Positions 45,401 through 57,587 of a DNA stretch of 64,000 nucleotides are shown here, piece after piece. The stretch spans positions 29,459,535 to 29,523,534 of the forward strand of contig NC_049981.1 in the NCBI RefSeq assembly GCF_000003815.2, written 5' to 3'. Under the pieces are notes generated by a model. The model ran no database searches. It was not told the origin of the DNA and saw only the letters and a list, made by a program, of their open reading frames with translations. The stretch comes from Branchiostoma floridae. Its lineage: Eukaryota > Chordata > Leptocardii > Amphioxiformes > Branchiostomatidae. The position numbers were made by a program, and so were the translations under genes. How positions within the stretch are numbered: position 1 is the stretch's first letter; the number at the start of each line of letters is the position of its first letter.

Positions 45401-47579
45401 AAAAATATGCCTCAAGTTCCACTAGGTACTACAAGGTGAACAAGAAGAACTGGTTGTTTTGGATATGATTGCATAATGGTTATTGTCTGGATACTTTCAT
45501 TCATGTACAATCAACTTTGTATCTTTCAAAAATGGCGTAGCAAAAAACCTTTCATATGTTGTGACAGAAGAAGTTAATGACTTGAACAAAATTTTCAAGG
45601 AAAAGGAAAATATAGCACAAGATGAAAGAGGCTGTTAGGTTAAAAAAATCTTTGCACCAAGATCAAGATTCAGATTTTTTACATGTGAATATGAAGGGAA
45701 GATGCCCACCTGCACATACCTGACACACTTATGTTATGCATGACATAATAATTTGGGCAGGTTTAATTTCCGTGTTGGCGCACCAATTTCCTTGTTCCCA
45801 TATCTCCAACATCGCACCAGTGCTAGCTTCATCTCCTGTCTATTTGTGGAATTCGGACTCCCGCCAGACAATCGATGACAAGCATGCGGTTTCAGTTTTT
45901 TCAGTCGTGATTGAAAGAGGAGAGAAAATACAACTAGAACTAGTACTGGAGGAAAACTAAATAACTCTGTATGAATTTCTTGAGTGAAAAAAAATTAACA
46001 ATCATTTTGTACTTCAATTGTGAGATATTTTTTGTTCTGCTTTGGATTTGTCCCCCTCCCATGCACAAAGTGGAATAACCCATTTGAAAACAAGGCTCAA
46101 GTTTTTGGTGCTCTTTACCAAAGTAAGTGGTGGAACGTGCCATTGTTTTCTTAGTGGGATGAAATGTTAAGTTATTATCACACAGGAATCTAATACAGGC
46201 TTTTTGTGGCTGACAGACAAAGAAGAAAAATGCTCAGGAAAAAAACACATCCTGTGAAACACATTCTTGACAAAGCGTGTTGTATGTCTTTTTGTTCAAC
46301 GCTAAATGCAACGGTAGACTTTTGGATAGTGCATCATGCGTGCACTGTGTACAAAACACTGTATAGGAGGTGCAGAAAGACATCCTTGCACTAGAAAAAT
46401 AAACGCTGTATTCTTTCAGGGAAATTTCCTTTCAATGTGGGTACGTTCGCAAAATAATCACCCCCTACACACGTGCCGGAAAGGCCTTGAATAGTACAAC
46501 TGCATCTGTTGTTCTTGGGTTCCCACATACACAAGAAAGGCTGACTACTGATTCATCGTATATCTTGTTGACGTATGTTCTGTGTTTACAAACCTGTTTC
46601 CAAAGCTGGTTGAGAAGTTGTCAAAATACACGTTTGAATGCTATTATCAAGAATGTCTTTTCATTTACATGGCTGGATTAGATGGTGTCAGCATTCGGAT
46701 CATTTGTATAGAAGAAGAGTAAGTTTAAAAACAAAGTCACAGACAAGAACTAGTTGTAGAAGTTTTAATTCAAATCTTAGCTGATAATTGATATTATTAT
46801 TTTTTTGTTCAATGCCACCGATATTCTGGGAAGGTCTTCTTTCTTGTTTCTTCTTTCCTATAGCAGACTTCGGCCTGATCTATATAATATCTATCGGGTC
46901 TAACTGAAAGTTTCTTGGGGGCATGTTGGCTCTAGAGCCGAGGAGTTGGACTGTATACGTTCTGGAAACAGTCTAGCATCCTGGGTATTCATAGGTTTTT
47001 ATGCATGATCATGAAAGAGAAACAAGTATGATGTAAGATTTTAGAATAAATCAGGCAATGTGCTTCTTCCTTCTTGGGAAAACTTCCTACAGCGATTGGG
47101 TGACGTTATCTTTTGCTTGATACCAATGAGTCATTTTTCTGTGAATTTCGAGACATAGAATCCACTGTTTTTCATTCTTTTCTCAGAAATGGTGTAAAGG
47201 TATACGGTAAATCCTAATAATAGTACTATGACGTGAGTTAATGCGTAGTGCTTCCTTGTGCCTTCAGCATACATTAACTTCCTGCATATGATGCTGTAAT
47301 CAATGTTCACTACCGTACATGTTTGTATGTTGATCAATTGTAGATAGGTAACATCAACTCTCATTCTACCAGGTGCTATAATACCGCTTCATTTCAAAAA
47401 ATAATGTTGTTAAAACTTATAGAGGCCTTCTAAAGATTGTCTTGATATGTAACTTGAAGTATATATACCTCAGGATTACTGATGCTGTAATGTTACTAGT
47501 CTGTGTAACACAAACTCTCTTGTCTGGGGCTGCTATAAGTGCGATTAATCAAGTACATTGGTACATATCTTTAAATCAC

Positions 47580-47860
47580 TTTATAACTTCCACGGAAACA
47601 AATCATCCTTTTTTCCTCCACAATCCACCTAACAGGAGGAAGTTCCACGCTCAGAGCTTTTTTCCTAGAACAACATCGCTATGGAATAAGCTTCCACGGA
47701 CTTGCTTCCCCACAGGGTACAGCCTGAAACTGTTTAAATTAAGGGTAAACAAACATCTCTCTTCACAATTCAGTAATGTAACCCAAAACGCTTGAGTGGC
47801 TCCACGAGCCTTGTTTTGCGGTGACATCTAAGTAAATAAAAAATAAATAAAAAAAAGTTT
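47580..47860 (+). pseudogene. Truncated LINE: C-terminal end of a reverse-transcriptase ORF
   Basis: The frame ending at 47795 contains FHAQSFFPRTTSLWNKLP followed by a FK-x-R-V-N-K-H-L motif. This is the conserved C-terminal tail of ORF2 in non-LTR retrotransposons (R-x-x-S-F-F-P-R-T-x-x-x-W-N-x-L-P). The stop is followed by a ~60-base 3' UTR and an A-rich taaataaaaaataaataaaa tail. Everything upstream of about 47580 has lost similarity, as in a typical 5'-truncated insertion. The ORF's upstream residues (from 47442) are chance extension. Confidence 0.75.
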
Positions 47861-48177
47861 TCTCATGTGGCGGTATTATGGCATCTTGTGGAATTATGAG
47901 AGTCGACGTTAAACATGTGGCTACAAGTTGAAACAACTGTGGACCCCAGGCTATTATTAGACTGCAGGTGGCATGTATAACTAGTAGGAGATCTTCTTTG
48001 TGACAAGCAAAAGGTTGTGAGTTCTACGGTAATTTGACCTGTGACCTGCTCACCTGTGGGCGCGACTGTTTACCTGGTGTACACCTGGAATGCCAGGTAT
48101 CCCGTGGGGCCCACGTGTCCCCAACCGCTTCCTACACCCTTCTGAACAGAAGGGTCGTTAACCACACGTATTTACAT

Positions 48178-48810
48178 GTTACAGCCACAAACGGACACTT
48201 GTTTTTGTTTTAACTAGTTAAGCATGTCTTTTCTCCTTTGTGAGAGTGAATTTGTCAGTATGATATGCAGTTATATTTTTTTCCATGCATTGTAATACAG
48301 AGTCACTAGATATCACTTCAATTATTACAGCCGCAAACTGGACACTTGTTTTTGTTTTAACTAGTTAGCTCTTTAACTATGGTAGCATAAGATAGTACGA
48401 AAAGCTGGCAGAGGAGTGAAGCCGGCTTAGGAGTGTGTTTTGCTACCGGGGCAAATCATTAATGGACACCTTTTGGCTGACTACACTCCTTAGCCAGTTT
48501 ATCTTATGCCATTATAGGATCTGCTTGGAGATTACTAGTTCACATGTCTTGTATCCTAAAGGGAGTGTGAATTTGTCAGTATGGTATGCAATTATATTTT
48601 GTCCATGTGGTATATTAAAGAGTCACTAGATATCACATAAATTATTACAGCCGCAAACTGGATATCTGTCTTTGTTTTAACTACATGTAGTTGAGCATGT
48701 CTTGTGATGTTTCTGGAGTCTCATTTGGGAGAGTGAATTTGTCAGTATGATATGCAATCATATTTTGTCCATGTATTGTATTATGGAATCACTAGATATC
48801 ACTCAAATTA
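48178..48810. repeat. Three tandem ~148-bp units, the middle one carrying a MITE
   Basis: Units at 48178-48324, 48325-48644 and 48645-48810 each run ttacagccgcaaactgga... gtgaatttgtcagtatgatatgca... gtcactagatatcac. The middle unit is longer by ~170 bp because of the insertion at 48367-48534. The third has ~17 extra bases. Confidence 0.85.
48367..48534. mobile_element. MITE family B, copy 4, inserted in a tandem repeat
   Basis: Right end GGATCTGCTTGGAGATTA intact; left end decayed (agctctttaactatggtagc). The word (a)ctagtt is present on both sides (48360-48366 and 48534-48540), whereas the adjacent empty unit has it once. Confidence 0.8.
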
Positions 48811-48985
48811 TGAATTATTCATTTCAATTATCAGTGACACTACAGTATGGTTAATATAATTGTATCAAATTAAATCATTGTATATTTTCTCCAAAGGCCA
48901 TGTGAAATGGTAAATATTAATGTTACACCATTCGCTTTCTAAACTACAACTGATTTGATAGATATTTTGTTTGGTGTCATACAGG

Positions 48986-49616
48986 CTATAACAGGGAACG
49001 GGTTTTCTGCGCGTTAAAAATCTGCGCGCGCGTTAAAAATCTGCGCGTTAAAAAATTAAGTTGTGCATTGATAAATTCTTAGTCAGAAAAATGTGACCCC
49101 ATTATATGATTTTCCCTCTGCTACCTGAATTTTTGGTTTGAAAAGCCCCTAATTTTTTGGTCCCTCGGGAATAGGCTAATTTGCATATCCAGATGATATC
49201 AAAATCACTTGAATTTGACACAAATACATGGAAAAATTACTAATATGAGGCTTTGTGTTGTAAAATATAACTGCTTGAGGCTTTTCTCCATTCTACAAGC
49301 TTCATTTAATCTTTTCTCAAGCAGATTGTTTCACATGCAAATGTCAACCCTTGTTGCGCGTTAAAACTTAACATTTAAAAATCACTTTAAAACTCCTGGA
49401 ATATTTACAGAAAGGGATATTGTACTCTAGAATGCAACAATATGATACTTAATTTCATTTTGTGTTATCATCTTCATGCTTTTAAGTTAAAAACGGCAAA
49501 AAAGTTTTCAAATCCCGAGGGAACCAGCTAATTTGCATATTTTAACGCGCAGGTTTTTAACGCGCAAGTTTTAACGCGCAAATTTTAACGCGCACAAAAC
49601 CCCAACCCCTATAACA
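48986..49616. mobile_element. hAT-like element (615 bp) with 8-bp TSD and GCGCGTTAAAA arrays
   Basis: The 8-mer ctataaca lies at 48986-48993 and 49609-49616. The element between starts GGGAACGGGTTTTCTGCGCG and ends with the inverse of GGGTTGGGGTTTTGTGCGCG. Three GCGCGTTAAAA units sit just inside the left end and four inverted ones just inside the right end, a subterminal array of the kind transposases bind. A ctaatttgcatat word next to ccctcggga/cccgaggga occurs near both ends. No ORF of size. Confidence 0.88.
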
Positions 49617-50307
49617 GAGATCTTGTCTGTTGATATTATGTTGACTTCTTTGATTTTGGAATCTTGAATTGTATTTTTTGTGTATTATGAAGAAAGCAAG
49701 ACCTCTGACCTCCTCCAGCCTTGAAATCTTGAAAAAACGGCTTAGACCGAAGATGTATCAAAAAGGTTAGATAAAGGTCAACAAAGAAAAGAAAAGAAGA
49801 CTGAACTTTTCTGACGTAGTGGAATCCTTATCTGTATCTCAGCGTTTCCGGTCTCCCGTGTTTCCTATGACTGGGTCGTGTTGTGTGGAAACTTGATCTC
49901 TGCTGGAAATACCGTAAATTGTTGCCGAATTCAACATCACCCTGAGACAAAGATGTGGGATCTTTCAAGTGAAACCACAGTCATGGTGTCCCTTTACCAA
50001 ACACGTAAAAACTGTGATAGAAAATGTGTACGGAGTTCAAGCTTCTTATTTCTCTGATGCTCTTTTATCAACCTTACATATCGTCTGAATCAAATTGTAA
50101 ATTCCAACACAAAAATTGCAATTTGCAACGGATCCACTGCTTACTGAGTCACGTATTTGCATAACGTGACATCACAGAAGCAGTGGTTGCTCATTTCTTG
50201 CCAAAGACTGGAGTTGGACAGTCAAAAAGTCCCATTTTTATGTTGGAAATTACAGTTCAACCTTTATTGAGTTGTATATCAACACAGATGAACTTTCAAC
50301 TTGAACT

Positions 50308-50514
50308 TAATGCTAGTTCACCATTATCCGACTACAATCTATGTTCATTGTTTTTAAAATCAGTGTAATTAGTGATGTCAAGTCTACAGACGATAGTTCC
50401 AAACTGCAATATTCTGAAAATATTGCAATTTGAAACCACCGTCTGTCGACTGGATACCACGTTTTTTAAAGTAACGGATATTGGTTACCCTGCGGATAAA
50501 TGTGAACTAACGTT
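50308..50514. mobile_element. Palindromic MITE family A, copy 6
   Basis: TAATGCTAGTTCACCATTATCC at the left; ggataaatgtgaactaacgtta at the right; core gtctacagacgatagttccaaactgcaatatt mirrored by aatattgcaatttgaaaccaccgtctgtcgac. Confidence 0.87.
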
Positions 50515-51289
50515 ACAGATCTATGTTGTTACATATAAGCTTAGCTGCAGTTCGAGGTTTTGATGCCCCTAAAGCCCCCACAAACATTTTATACTTTAAT
50601 ATACCAGAAAGCTTGTGTACCCAGGGTTTTCGTCAAAGCTTTTAAGTCCGAACCATAAGGTCAGAGGAATATGCTGAAGGTCATGGCTTTTACAGGTGCC
50701 TAGTTCAGAGAAAGGTAATGCTCATGTTTTTTATGATTAGAATTTACTGTATTAACTGTATGTACTAAAGAGAGTCGGTCTGCCCTTTGATGTTATGCTG
50801 ATGGAAATTGCTTGTTAGCAGACAGAAAATTTGCCTTGGCGGTAAAAAAAGTCTGAGCTTTATGCAGCTGGCTTCATGACAGGAAATTGATGAAAATGTA
50901 CTTTTGCAAGGGTAAAATGACTACAAAATTGTACAAGAGTCAACAACATTGGCTCCCAAACAATGAGTAGTAGTAGGAGGACAGAAATATTGTTCAAAGT
51001 TGTAGACAGCCCTGGCTAGTAAGGAAATCTGCAAGCTTATATAATATAAACAAAAGTTGTGCTTCTACAGTAACTAGGCAGGCCTACGTTACCCATTATA
51101 CACATACATGTACTGCATTTTTTAGGAAAGGTCATTTACATTGACATTTATTTACACCTGTTTTATATGATTTCAAGACAATGTTTCATAGAATCCTAAG
51201 ATCATATTCACTGTGTCTTACAGTACTTGCTGGTTTAGGTAAAGGTAGTCTCATAGCGAGACTATTTGAGGCTGTAGGGGCAGTGGGCT

Positions 51290-51485
51290 GTTATCCATAA
51301 TCTCCAAGCAGATCCTACGGTAGCATTAGATAGTATCAAAAGCTGGCAGGGGAGTGAAGCCGGCTTAGGAGTGTGTTTTGCTACCGGGGCTATATGGCAA
51401 ATGTACACCTCTTGGCTGACTATCTCCTGGCCAGTTTGGTACTATGTTATGCCATTGTAGGATCTGCTTGGAGATAAGTTATCCA
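51290..51485. mobile_element. MITE family B, copy 5, with clear 8-bp TSD
   Basis: gttatcca occurs at 51290-51297 and 51478-51485. The element 51298-51477 (180 bp) starts TAATCTCCAAGCAGATCC and ends GGATCTGCTTGGAGATAA. This copy defines the family boundaries and its 8-bp TSD, so family B is best placed with hAT elements. Confidence 0.9.
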
Positions 51486-53601
51486 CTGTGTCTAGGACAC
51501 TGCACTGTATGGGAGGTGGAGCCCATCCCTCTCCTCCCACTGCATTTTACCTCCCCAACTTAAGTCAGGTGCCCATTTTTACACCTGGGTAGAGTGGAGA
51601 AAGTCTTACACTGGTATGCTTTTGTTGTAACAAATATACATTATGTATGAAAGAGTTTATTACCATTTTGTGCATCACCTTGGACATGCATGTATGCTTG
51701 GAATTTGAGATAACAGGTGTGCTTGTTTTATACCTGTCTATTGTCAGGTAAGGTGTGTTCTGACACCCGAAGAATGTAAGCTATTCGTAACAAAAAGAAT
51801 CGGCATTTTAATTCGTTATGACTCAGAATTTGTTAGTAGATAATACTCTGTCCGTAATAAAACACACATGCTTCTAAGTTGTATCATTGTTCCATTTTCA
51901 GATTAACCTAATACTGTAGTAAGTAAAGACTTATTAAAGTTCAAAAAGAAGGGTTGGCTTACTGTTTTCTGATATTGCAACAAAAAAAAATACATATTCT
52001 TAGCTGCCCCAATTCCCCCCCCCCCCCTCCCTTTTCTCATGTTGTGTAGGTCATGCCGTATTAAACGGAGTCGTTTGGGGTTACAGGCACAAAAGTAAAT
52101 GCTGATTTTAAATCCTCTGATTCAATCACCTGGAGTAAAGTTTAACCAAAGGTAAACCTGTATTTTAGACGTTACATTTCTTGCATAAGGACGTCGTCTC
52201 CTTTGATCAAAGTTTGAACCTTTGTTTATTATGTTGGTCAAGGTCTCGAGTTGTGTGAGCTTTGGTGAGAGTGGAGGAAAACAGCCATGTTGACATTCTG
52301 TGAGATAATTACTGGTAAGTGGGTGGGCCAGGTATGCCCAGATCAAAGCACGGCCGCGTGGGCTCCACTCTGATGTTGGCGGGCCATGGTAACACACCTA
52401 CTCGTGTGTTTATCATAGCTTTTAGGTCTGTACGAGTTGACTTGACCGCGTGGACCCCGAAATGCTTCTCTTAACATCGGGGTTGCAAGGGTTGAGCTGA
52501 CGCTGAGAGTGTCTCGTTTCTTTTTTGTTGTTTTTTACGCCTTTGGTTCAAAGACCGGGGTAATTCTTACAAGTATTGGTTTCAGGTGAAGTAAAAAGAC
52601 CTAATGTTTCAGTTACGATAAAGAAAAATACTGTGCAGACTTTTGCAGTTCAGCGTCTGTGTATTTCTCTGTGTCTGTATAGGAAATTTGTCTTTTGCTC
52701 GTTGTATCGACTATTCAACTCCCTGCCTTGTGTCTAGCGTTCGTTTTCCATATGTGCGGCTTCACAGAGGAACAAAGAATTGACTCCGCCCGAAGCACAG
52801 ACAAAAGCCATTCATATAATAGGTATTTAAAGAGGGCTATTACTGAAAGGAAGATTAAGCGGCGCAGTTGTGCTTAATTGCCGTGCCTATTGCGAAGGAT
52901 CGTTTTACTCCGATGCGAAAGTATGTCAATACTTCGCCTTCATTTCAAGCCGTCTCTTATTCATGTTGGGAAACTTGTAAGCATCTATTAGCTCCCCCTG
53001 ATTTATGTATGGGCTCTTTTGAAGTACACACATGTCTGCAGAAGCTGTCATTATCGCAGCAGTCCTTTTCTAGGGGCCAAGGGAAGGCAGTTTGGCAGTC
53101 GTTCGTACTTCTGATTCACTCCCAAATGTTTGTAAATTCTTTGGCTGGTAGTTGTGCCACAGTTAATTGAAACAAGGGGCATACAAATGTCACAATAATT
53201 CCTGTCTTTGATTAAAGCTATCGTTCTTGACTGACGTAGGACATGGTTTGCTGTATCCTGTCGTATTGATTATTACAGAAGTTAAGTTAACAAAATACTG
53301 TTATTCATCCGGAAGTGAAAATCCACATCTATTTGCATTCTTTCTTTTACAATACTGACTGGGTCATTTATTGTTGGGAAAAATGGTAATTGCTGGTCCT
53401 CAGTTTCATGTCTTTCTTAGTAAGTATAAACAATATTTTCATATCCTCATTCTGTAAAATTGTAGGATTCTGTAACTTAGTGTAAGTGTAAATACATGGA
53501 TTTTGTTTGAAAATTTAAACCAGATGAGTGTTCTACTGGGTACTTAGCACAAGTACAGATCAATTATTTACCTTTTATGTTATATAATTATTTTCAAGTT
53601 G

Positions 53602-53682
53602 CAGGGCTCCCTTGGAAATCAGTTTTTCAAAAATTGAAGGGACTACCCTACAAGATAAATGAATAAAAAAAAAAAGATACTC
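53602..53682 (+). mobile_element. LINE 3'-end fragment with poly(A)
   Basis: cagggctcccttggaaatcag...gaagggactaccctacaagataaatgaataaaaaaaaaa. The same 3' end in the opposite orientation is at 61675-61730, so this is an interspersed retroelement tail. Confidence 0.6.
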
Positions 53683-54515
53683 AAATGCCAACTGTTAATC
53701 AATCCCTGAGAACATTTGCACCTGTGATATTGTCGCTTCTATGAATATATTGTATGGAGACAATGTGCCAACTTGTGACAGTGTGTCGGAAGTAGAGCAC
53801 ACACAAAGACGGGTGGTAGACGCCCACTTGGTATTCCAGCTGAGGTTTTGGCGCAGTGCTATTGGGCACAGCTGGCACTTAGGGCGGGTAATGGAACGGA
53901 GTCGTTTCTGGAAATTGCAGCAAATTTGCGAGAAAGGAGGGACAAGAGTGTTCGGGCATGCTTTGTACGGGGACTACAGACGCACGCACACATCACACGC
54001 AAGGAGGTTTAAGTCTGGGGAAAATGAATAACAGTAGTCTAAATTCAATCTAAGGCTATGTAGGATTGGGAAGTGCTTAACGAATATGATATTTGTCTAC
54101 AATGGATTCTTTTGTAAATGTGAAAAGTCCCAGAAGAGCCAAAAAATCCCATAACCGCCTTTTGTAGAAAAGTCACCAAAGAATTCTTCCCACAGCGACT
54201 AAATCGTAAATGAATCATGCTTTGTTTATTGAAAAAAAAAGAAAAAAAGCAGTACAGTAAATTGTTCAAGTTGACTCCAGTTTTTGAAAGGATTTGGCAA
54301 AGTTTCCTGGGAGTTGAAACAAGGACATACATTTGTAATGCAGGTGACTCACTCTAACTGTGACAAAATCCAGCAACTTCCATGTTTTGTGTCTGGTTTA
54401 CTGTATGGTGGGGTCTGCTGGGCATCCCTTGAGAGCAAAAGTTTGTATCACAGTACAGAAGGAAGCTAGCAGGTGCCTCTTTCCACCAATTCTTAATCAC
54501 CGACACCTCTCTGAC

Positions 54516-55824
54516 TAAGGCCCACTTTACATTACGCTTTTCGCGTTAGCGGTAAATTTCCCGTTATCGGGACGCCGCTATCGGCACCTCTTTAGACACA
54601 CCGCCCGGAAATCTGACAGGACACCCGCGGCGCGCGGTGGAATGTAAAATCTTGGTGAAAGTCTACCCGTAAAGATAGCAGTTTTTTTTAGCTGCACGTT
54701 GTTATATTGAACAAACGTTAATTTTTTGTTTGCATACCGCTACCAAGTGATTGAAAATTCAAATACGTGACTTGCATGAGAAATACAAGTCCCTGACTAC
54801 GTTGTTGTTTCGCTGACACTTCCGGTAACTTCGACCACAAAATTTTCGATAAAAAAGCACTTAAAAACCCTTTCAAAGCGAACTGTTTGATAGAAGATCC
54901 CTTTCTTTCAGTGATGACCTGCTAAATTATGGCTACGTACTGAAATAACCGTGAATATACGCACAATTCCTGCAGGTATAATAACTACCTCGTACGTAAA
55001 AACTCAAGCTGCCAGCAGTTCATGTGGCGGGAATTTCCCCACCAATGTCATAGCAACGGCCACCACTGTCATAGCAACGGCCAATCGGAGACGCGTAATG
55101 GGATTACTTCATACAAAATTTGCAGAGATAGCGGCTTCTGGTTTCGGTACAACGTAACGATGTATTGCAGGAGAAAATATTCGGAATCGAACTTGTGTAT
55201 TTTTTTACAGGTCTTCCACGAAAATTGTGCAAAAGTAGGTCGTCCAAAAATGTGAGAATGAGACTATTTTTCGCTGACATCCCGCCTGCTTTGAAGGTTG
55301 ACTGCAGACCCGATTGACGTAAGAGCCTGCGTAGGTGGCCATTACGGAAAAGGCAGGCCGTGAAAACTATTTTTTCTGCGTAGTTCGGGTTGATTTTTGG
55401 GTTGACATTCATTCTACTAGTATATAAAAAAGTAACTATCGGGAGACTGTTTTCTTATCACTGTATTCTTACCCAGCGTTATGAACATGATCGCTGCTGG
55501 CAATTTTCCTCCAATGTTTTGCAAATCTGAGTTTCTGTACCCACCATTTTTTCGCGCCATATGCTAATAAGCGCGCGCTTTATGCTAAACGTCTAAACCC
55601 TGACTCCCGCTAACGCGAGCCCGACGTGTTCGCTTTATACGCAGTTTGGCGTTGACGGGGACTCCCGCTGAGCCTACGGCCGTACGCTTCGGAGTGGACG
55701 GGAGAAAATTTGACGATAGCGGGACTACGTTAACGGGAACTCTCTTTACACGGGGCTCCCGCTAACGCAGTCCCGCTAACGCCAGTCCCGCTAACGCGAA
55801 AAGCGTAATGTAAAGTGGGCCTAA
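54516..55824. mobile_element. Non-autonomous TIR transposon (1303 bp), TAA-flanked
   Basis: The element 54519-55821 starts GGCCCACTTTACATTACGCT and ends with the inverse (agcgtaatgtaaagtgggcc); perfect inverse repeat continues to about 35 bp (cttttcgcgttagcgg). TAA flanks both ends (54516-54518, 55822-55824). CCCGCTAACGC units are tandemly repeated inside the right end and, more degenerate, at the left. The interior has short ORFs (54951-55157 plus; 55104-55412 minus) without transposase motifs. The TAA duplication points to PIF/Harbinger or ISL2EU-type elements. Confidence 0.85.
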
Positions 55825-57023
55825 AAGTCTGGCTTTTTTCTGGAGATTGTCATCTCAAGGACAGGTGGAAAACCTGGTTTCTGTTACTTCTGAGAATGAG
55901 CAGATTATGTCATTTGGCACCTGCAGGGTTGTCTCCAGTATAGTCCTTCTGTACATGGACAGAAGTTTGCTTGTTCGGACCCAAAAAAATTTGCCCTGTC
56001 CGTCAAAAATATCTGAACTTCACAACATAAAACTAATGAAAATTTATTGTTTCTCAATTTGACATATCTAAGAATAGAAATCAACAACAAACAATGTGTA
56101 GGATGGAAGGAAAGACAGTTCTTGAGGTTCTAGTTCCTAAATCATGTTGATCTGCCAGGTCTGCGTTGGTTTTTCCAACTCAGAGAACCAACAAATTGAA
56201 ATTGAATAAGTGTGGCGTAAAAGGCTCTTTTGTATTTGATTTTATTTTAAATGTCACTTTTTGGGTCACTTCCCTGCTACCAACGGTCTCACCTGTAAAA
56301 AACAATTCCAGAGAAACTCCGACCTCTCCTCTAGCCTTAACCTTCTACTGTAATTTAGTGAAGAAAAGTTCACAGACCCTGTCTCGTTACCCGCAAGGGA
56401 GCGCGAACCCACAGACCCAGAAAATTGCCTGTTCTGTTGTTGCCTGCAGTTCCTGGCCCACCAGGGGCCTGCCTTCATTGATCCTTAGTGCACAGGTAAT
56501 TGAAAAAGGTGGTGCTCTAGGAGCAGAGGTTACCTGTGTATTAATAAAGCCAACATGATTGACATAGACCATATTTGTTACACCTTGCGCTCCGTTGTCG
56601 GACCAGCATAAAAGTACAAGAATGGTAGATTTTATTGATGCCAATATTATGCAGTCATGACTTTAATGTATGGATAAGAATATAAAAGGAACTTCTGGTT
56701 TATTGATTACACCCTAAGCACATTGCACAAGCACACAGTTATATAGAGTTTACATCAAAATGCAAAAGAAAAATTGTTAGTTGTGTTAGCTGGATGGGAT
56801 ATGTACACTAACCTTAGTTTACAAAAGGATGATTGGGCAATTCAATTGCCCCATATAATGTCACCAATGTAGCAATTGATGAATGGTCAGATTCAAGTTT
56901 CCTCCAAGTTGTCTGTTCTTATCTTTTCCTCTTTCTTTACTTTTTGCTTTGTTCGGGTAAAACATGTACCTTAGCATGGACTGACCCCTGGCCAATTTCC
57001 CGATTTTTTGTGCCGAATTCTAT

Positions 57024-57587
57024 GATCCCTGCTGAAAGGCCTGGTGGAGGCTAGTAGCATGGAGTCTGTTGAAACCTGTGTGTCCTTACTGCATGCCTTA
57101 GGATAGGACTGGCACACTTTGACAGGTACTTACAGACTTCATCTGTCACACCAGTAGGAGGAGCAGTAATCAGGACATCCTGGAATACCTGGTGGAGGCT
57201 AGTAGCATGGAGTCTCTTGAGTTGAAACCTGTGTGTCCTTGCCACCTTAGGACTGGCACACGTTGACAGGTACTTGCAGACTTCATCCTTCACACCAGGA
57301 GGAGGAGCAGTAATCAGGACATCCTGGAATACCTGGTGGAGGCTAGTAGCATGGAGTCTCTTGAGTTGAAACCTGTGTGTCCTTGCCACCTTAGGACTGG
57401 CACACTTTGACAGGTACTTGCAGACTTCATCCTTCACACCAGGAGGAGGAGCAGTAATCAGGACATCCTGGTCCCCCGCTGGGCTGGGGTTAGAGAGGCG
57501 CTGGTGCAGATGATTGTTTCCTGAAACATCCAATCCTTCTACAGTACAACAGAAACACTCACAAGTCTCTGCACAGTTTTTCCCCAC
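57024..57587 (-). CDS. Minisatellite (3 x 144 bp) with an open 178-codon frame, unknown
   Basis: Three tandem copies of a 144-bp unit (period measured from the aatcaggacatcc word at 57168, 57312 and 57456) lie at about 57024-57480. Because 144 is divisible by three, the minus-strand frame (57587-57051) repeats a 48-residue unit containing QDVLITAPPPGVKDEVCKYL, CASPKVARTHRFQLKRLHAT and SLHQVF. Outside the repeat, the N-terminal 40 residues are Cys-rich (AETCECFCCTVEG). The third unit is diverged. The unit differences are few, so the frame may be open only because the duplications are recent. I do not recognise a domain. It could be an exon of a minus-strand gene within the putative intron or non-coding repeat. 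Confidence 0.35.

Noticed and set aside
56166-56558. 130-codon plus-strand ORF
   Set aside because: No recognisable domain, composition like surrounding non-coding DNA, and its 5' part is a transposon end (gagaaccaacaaattgaaattgaataagtgtggc).
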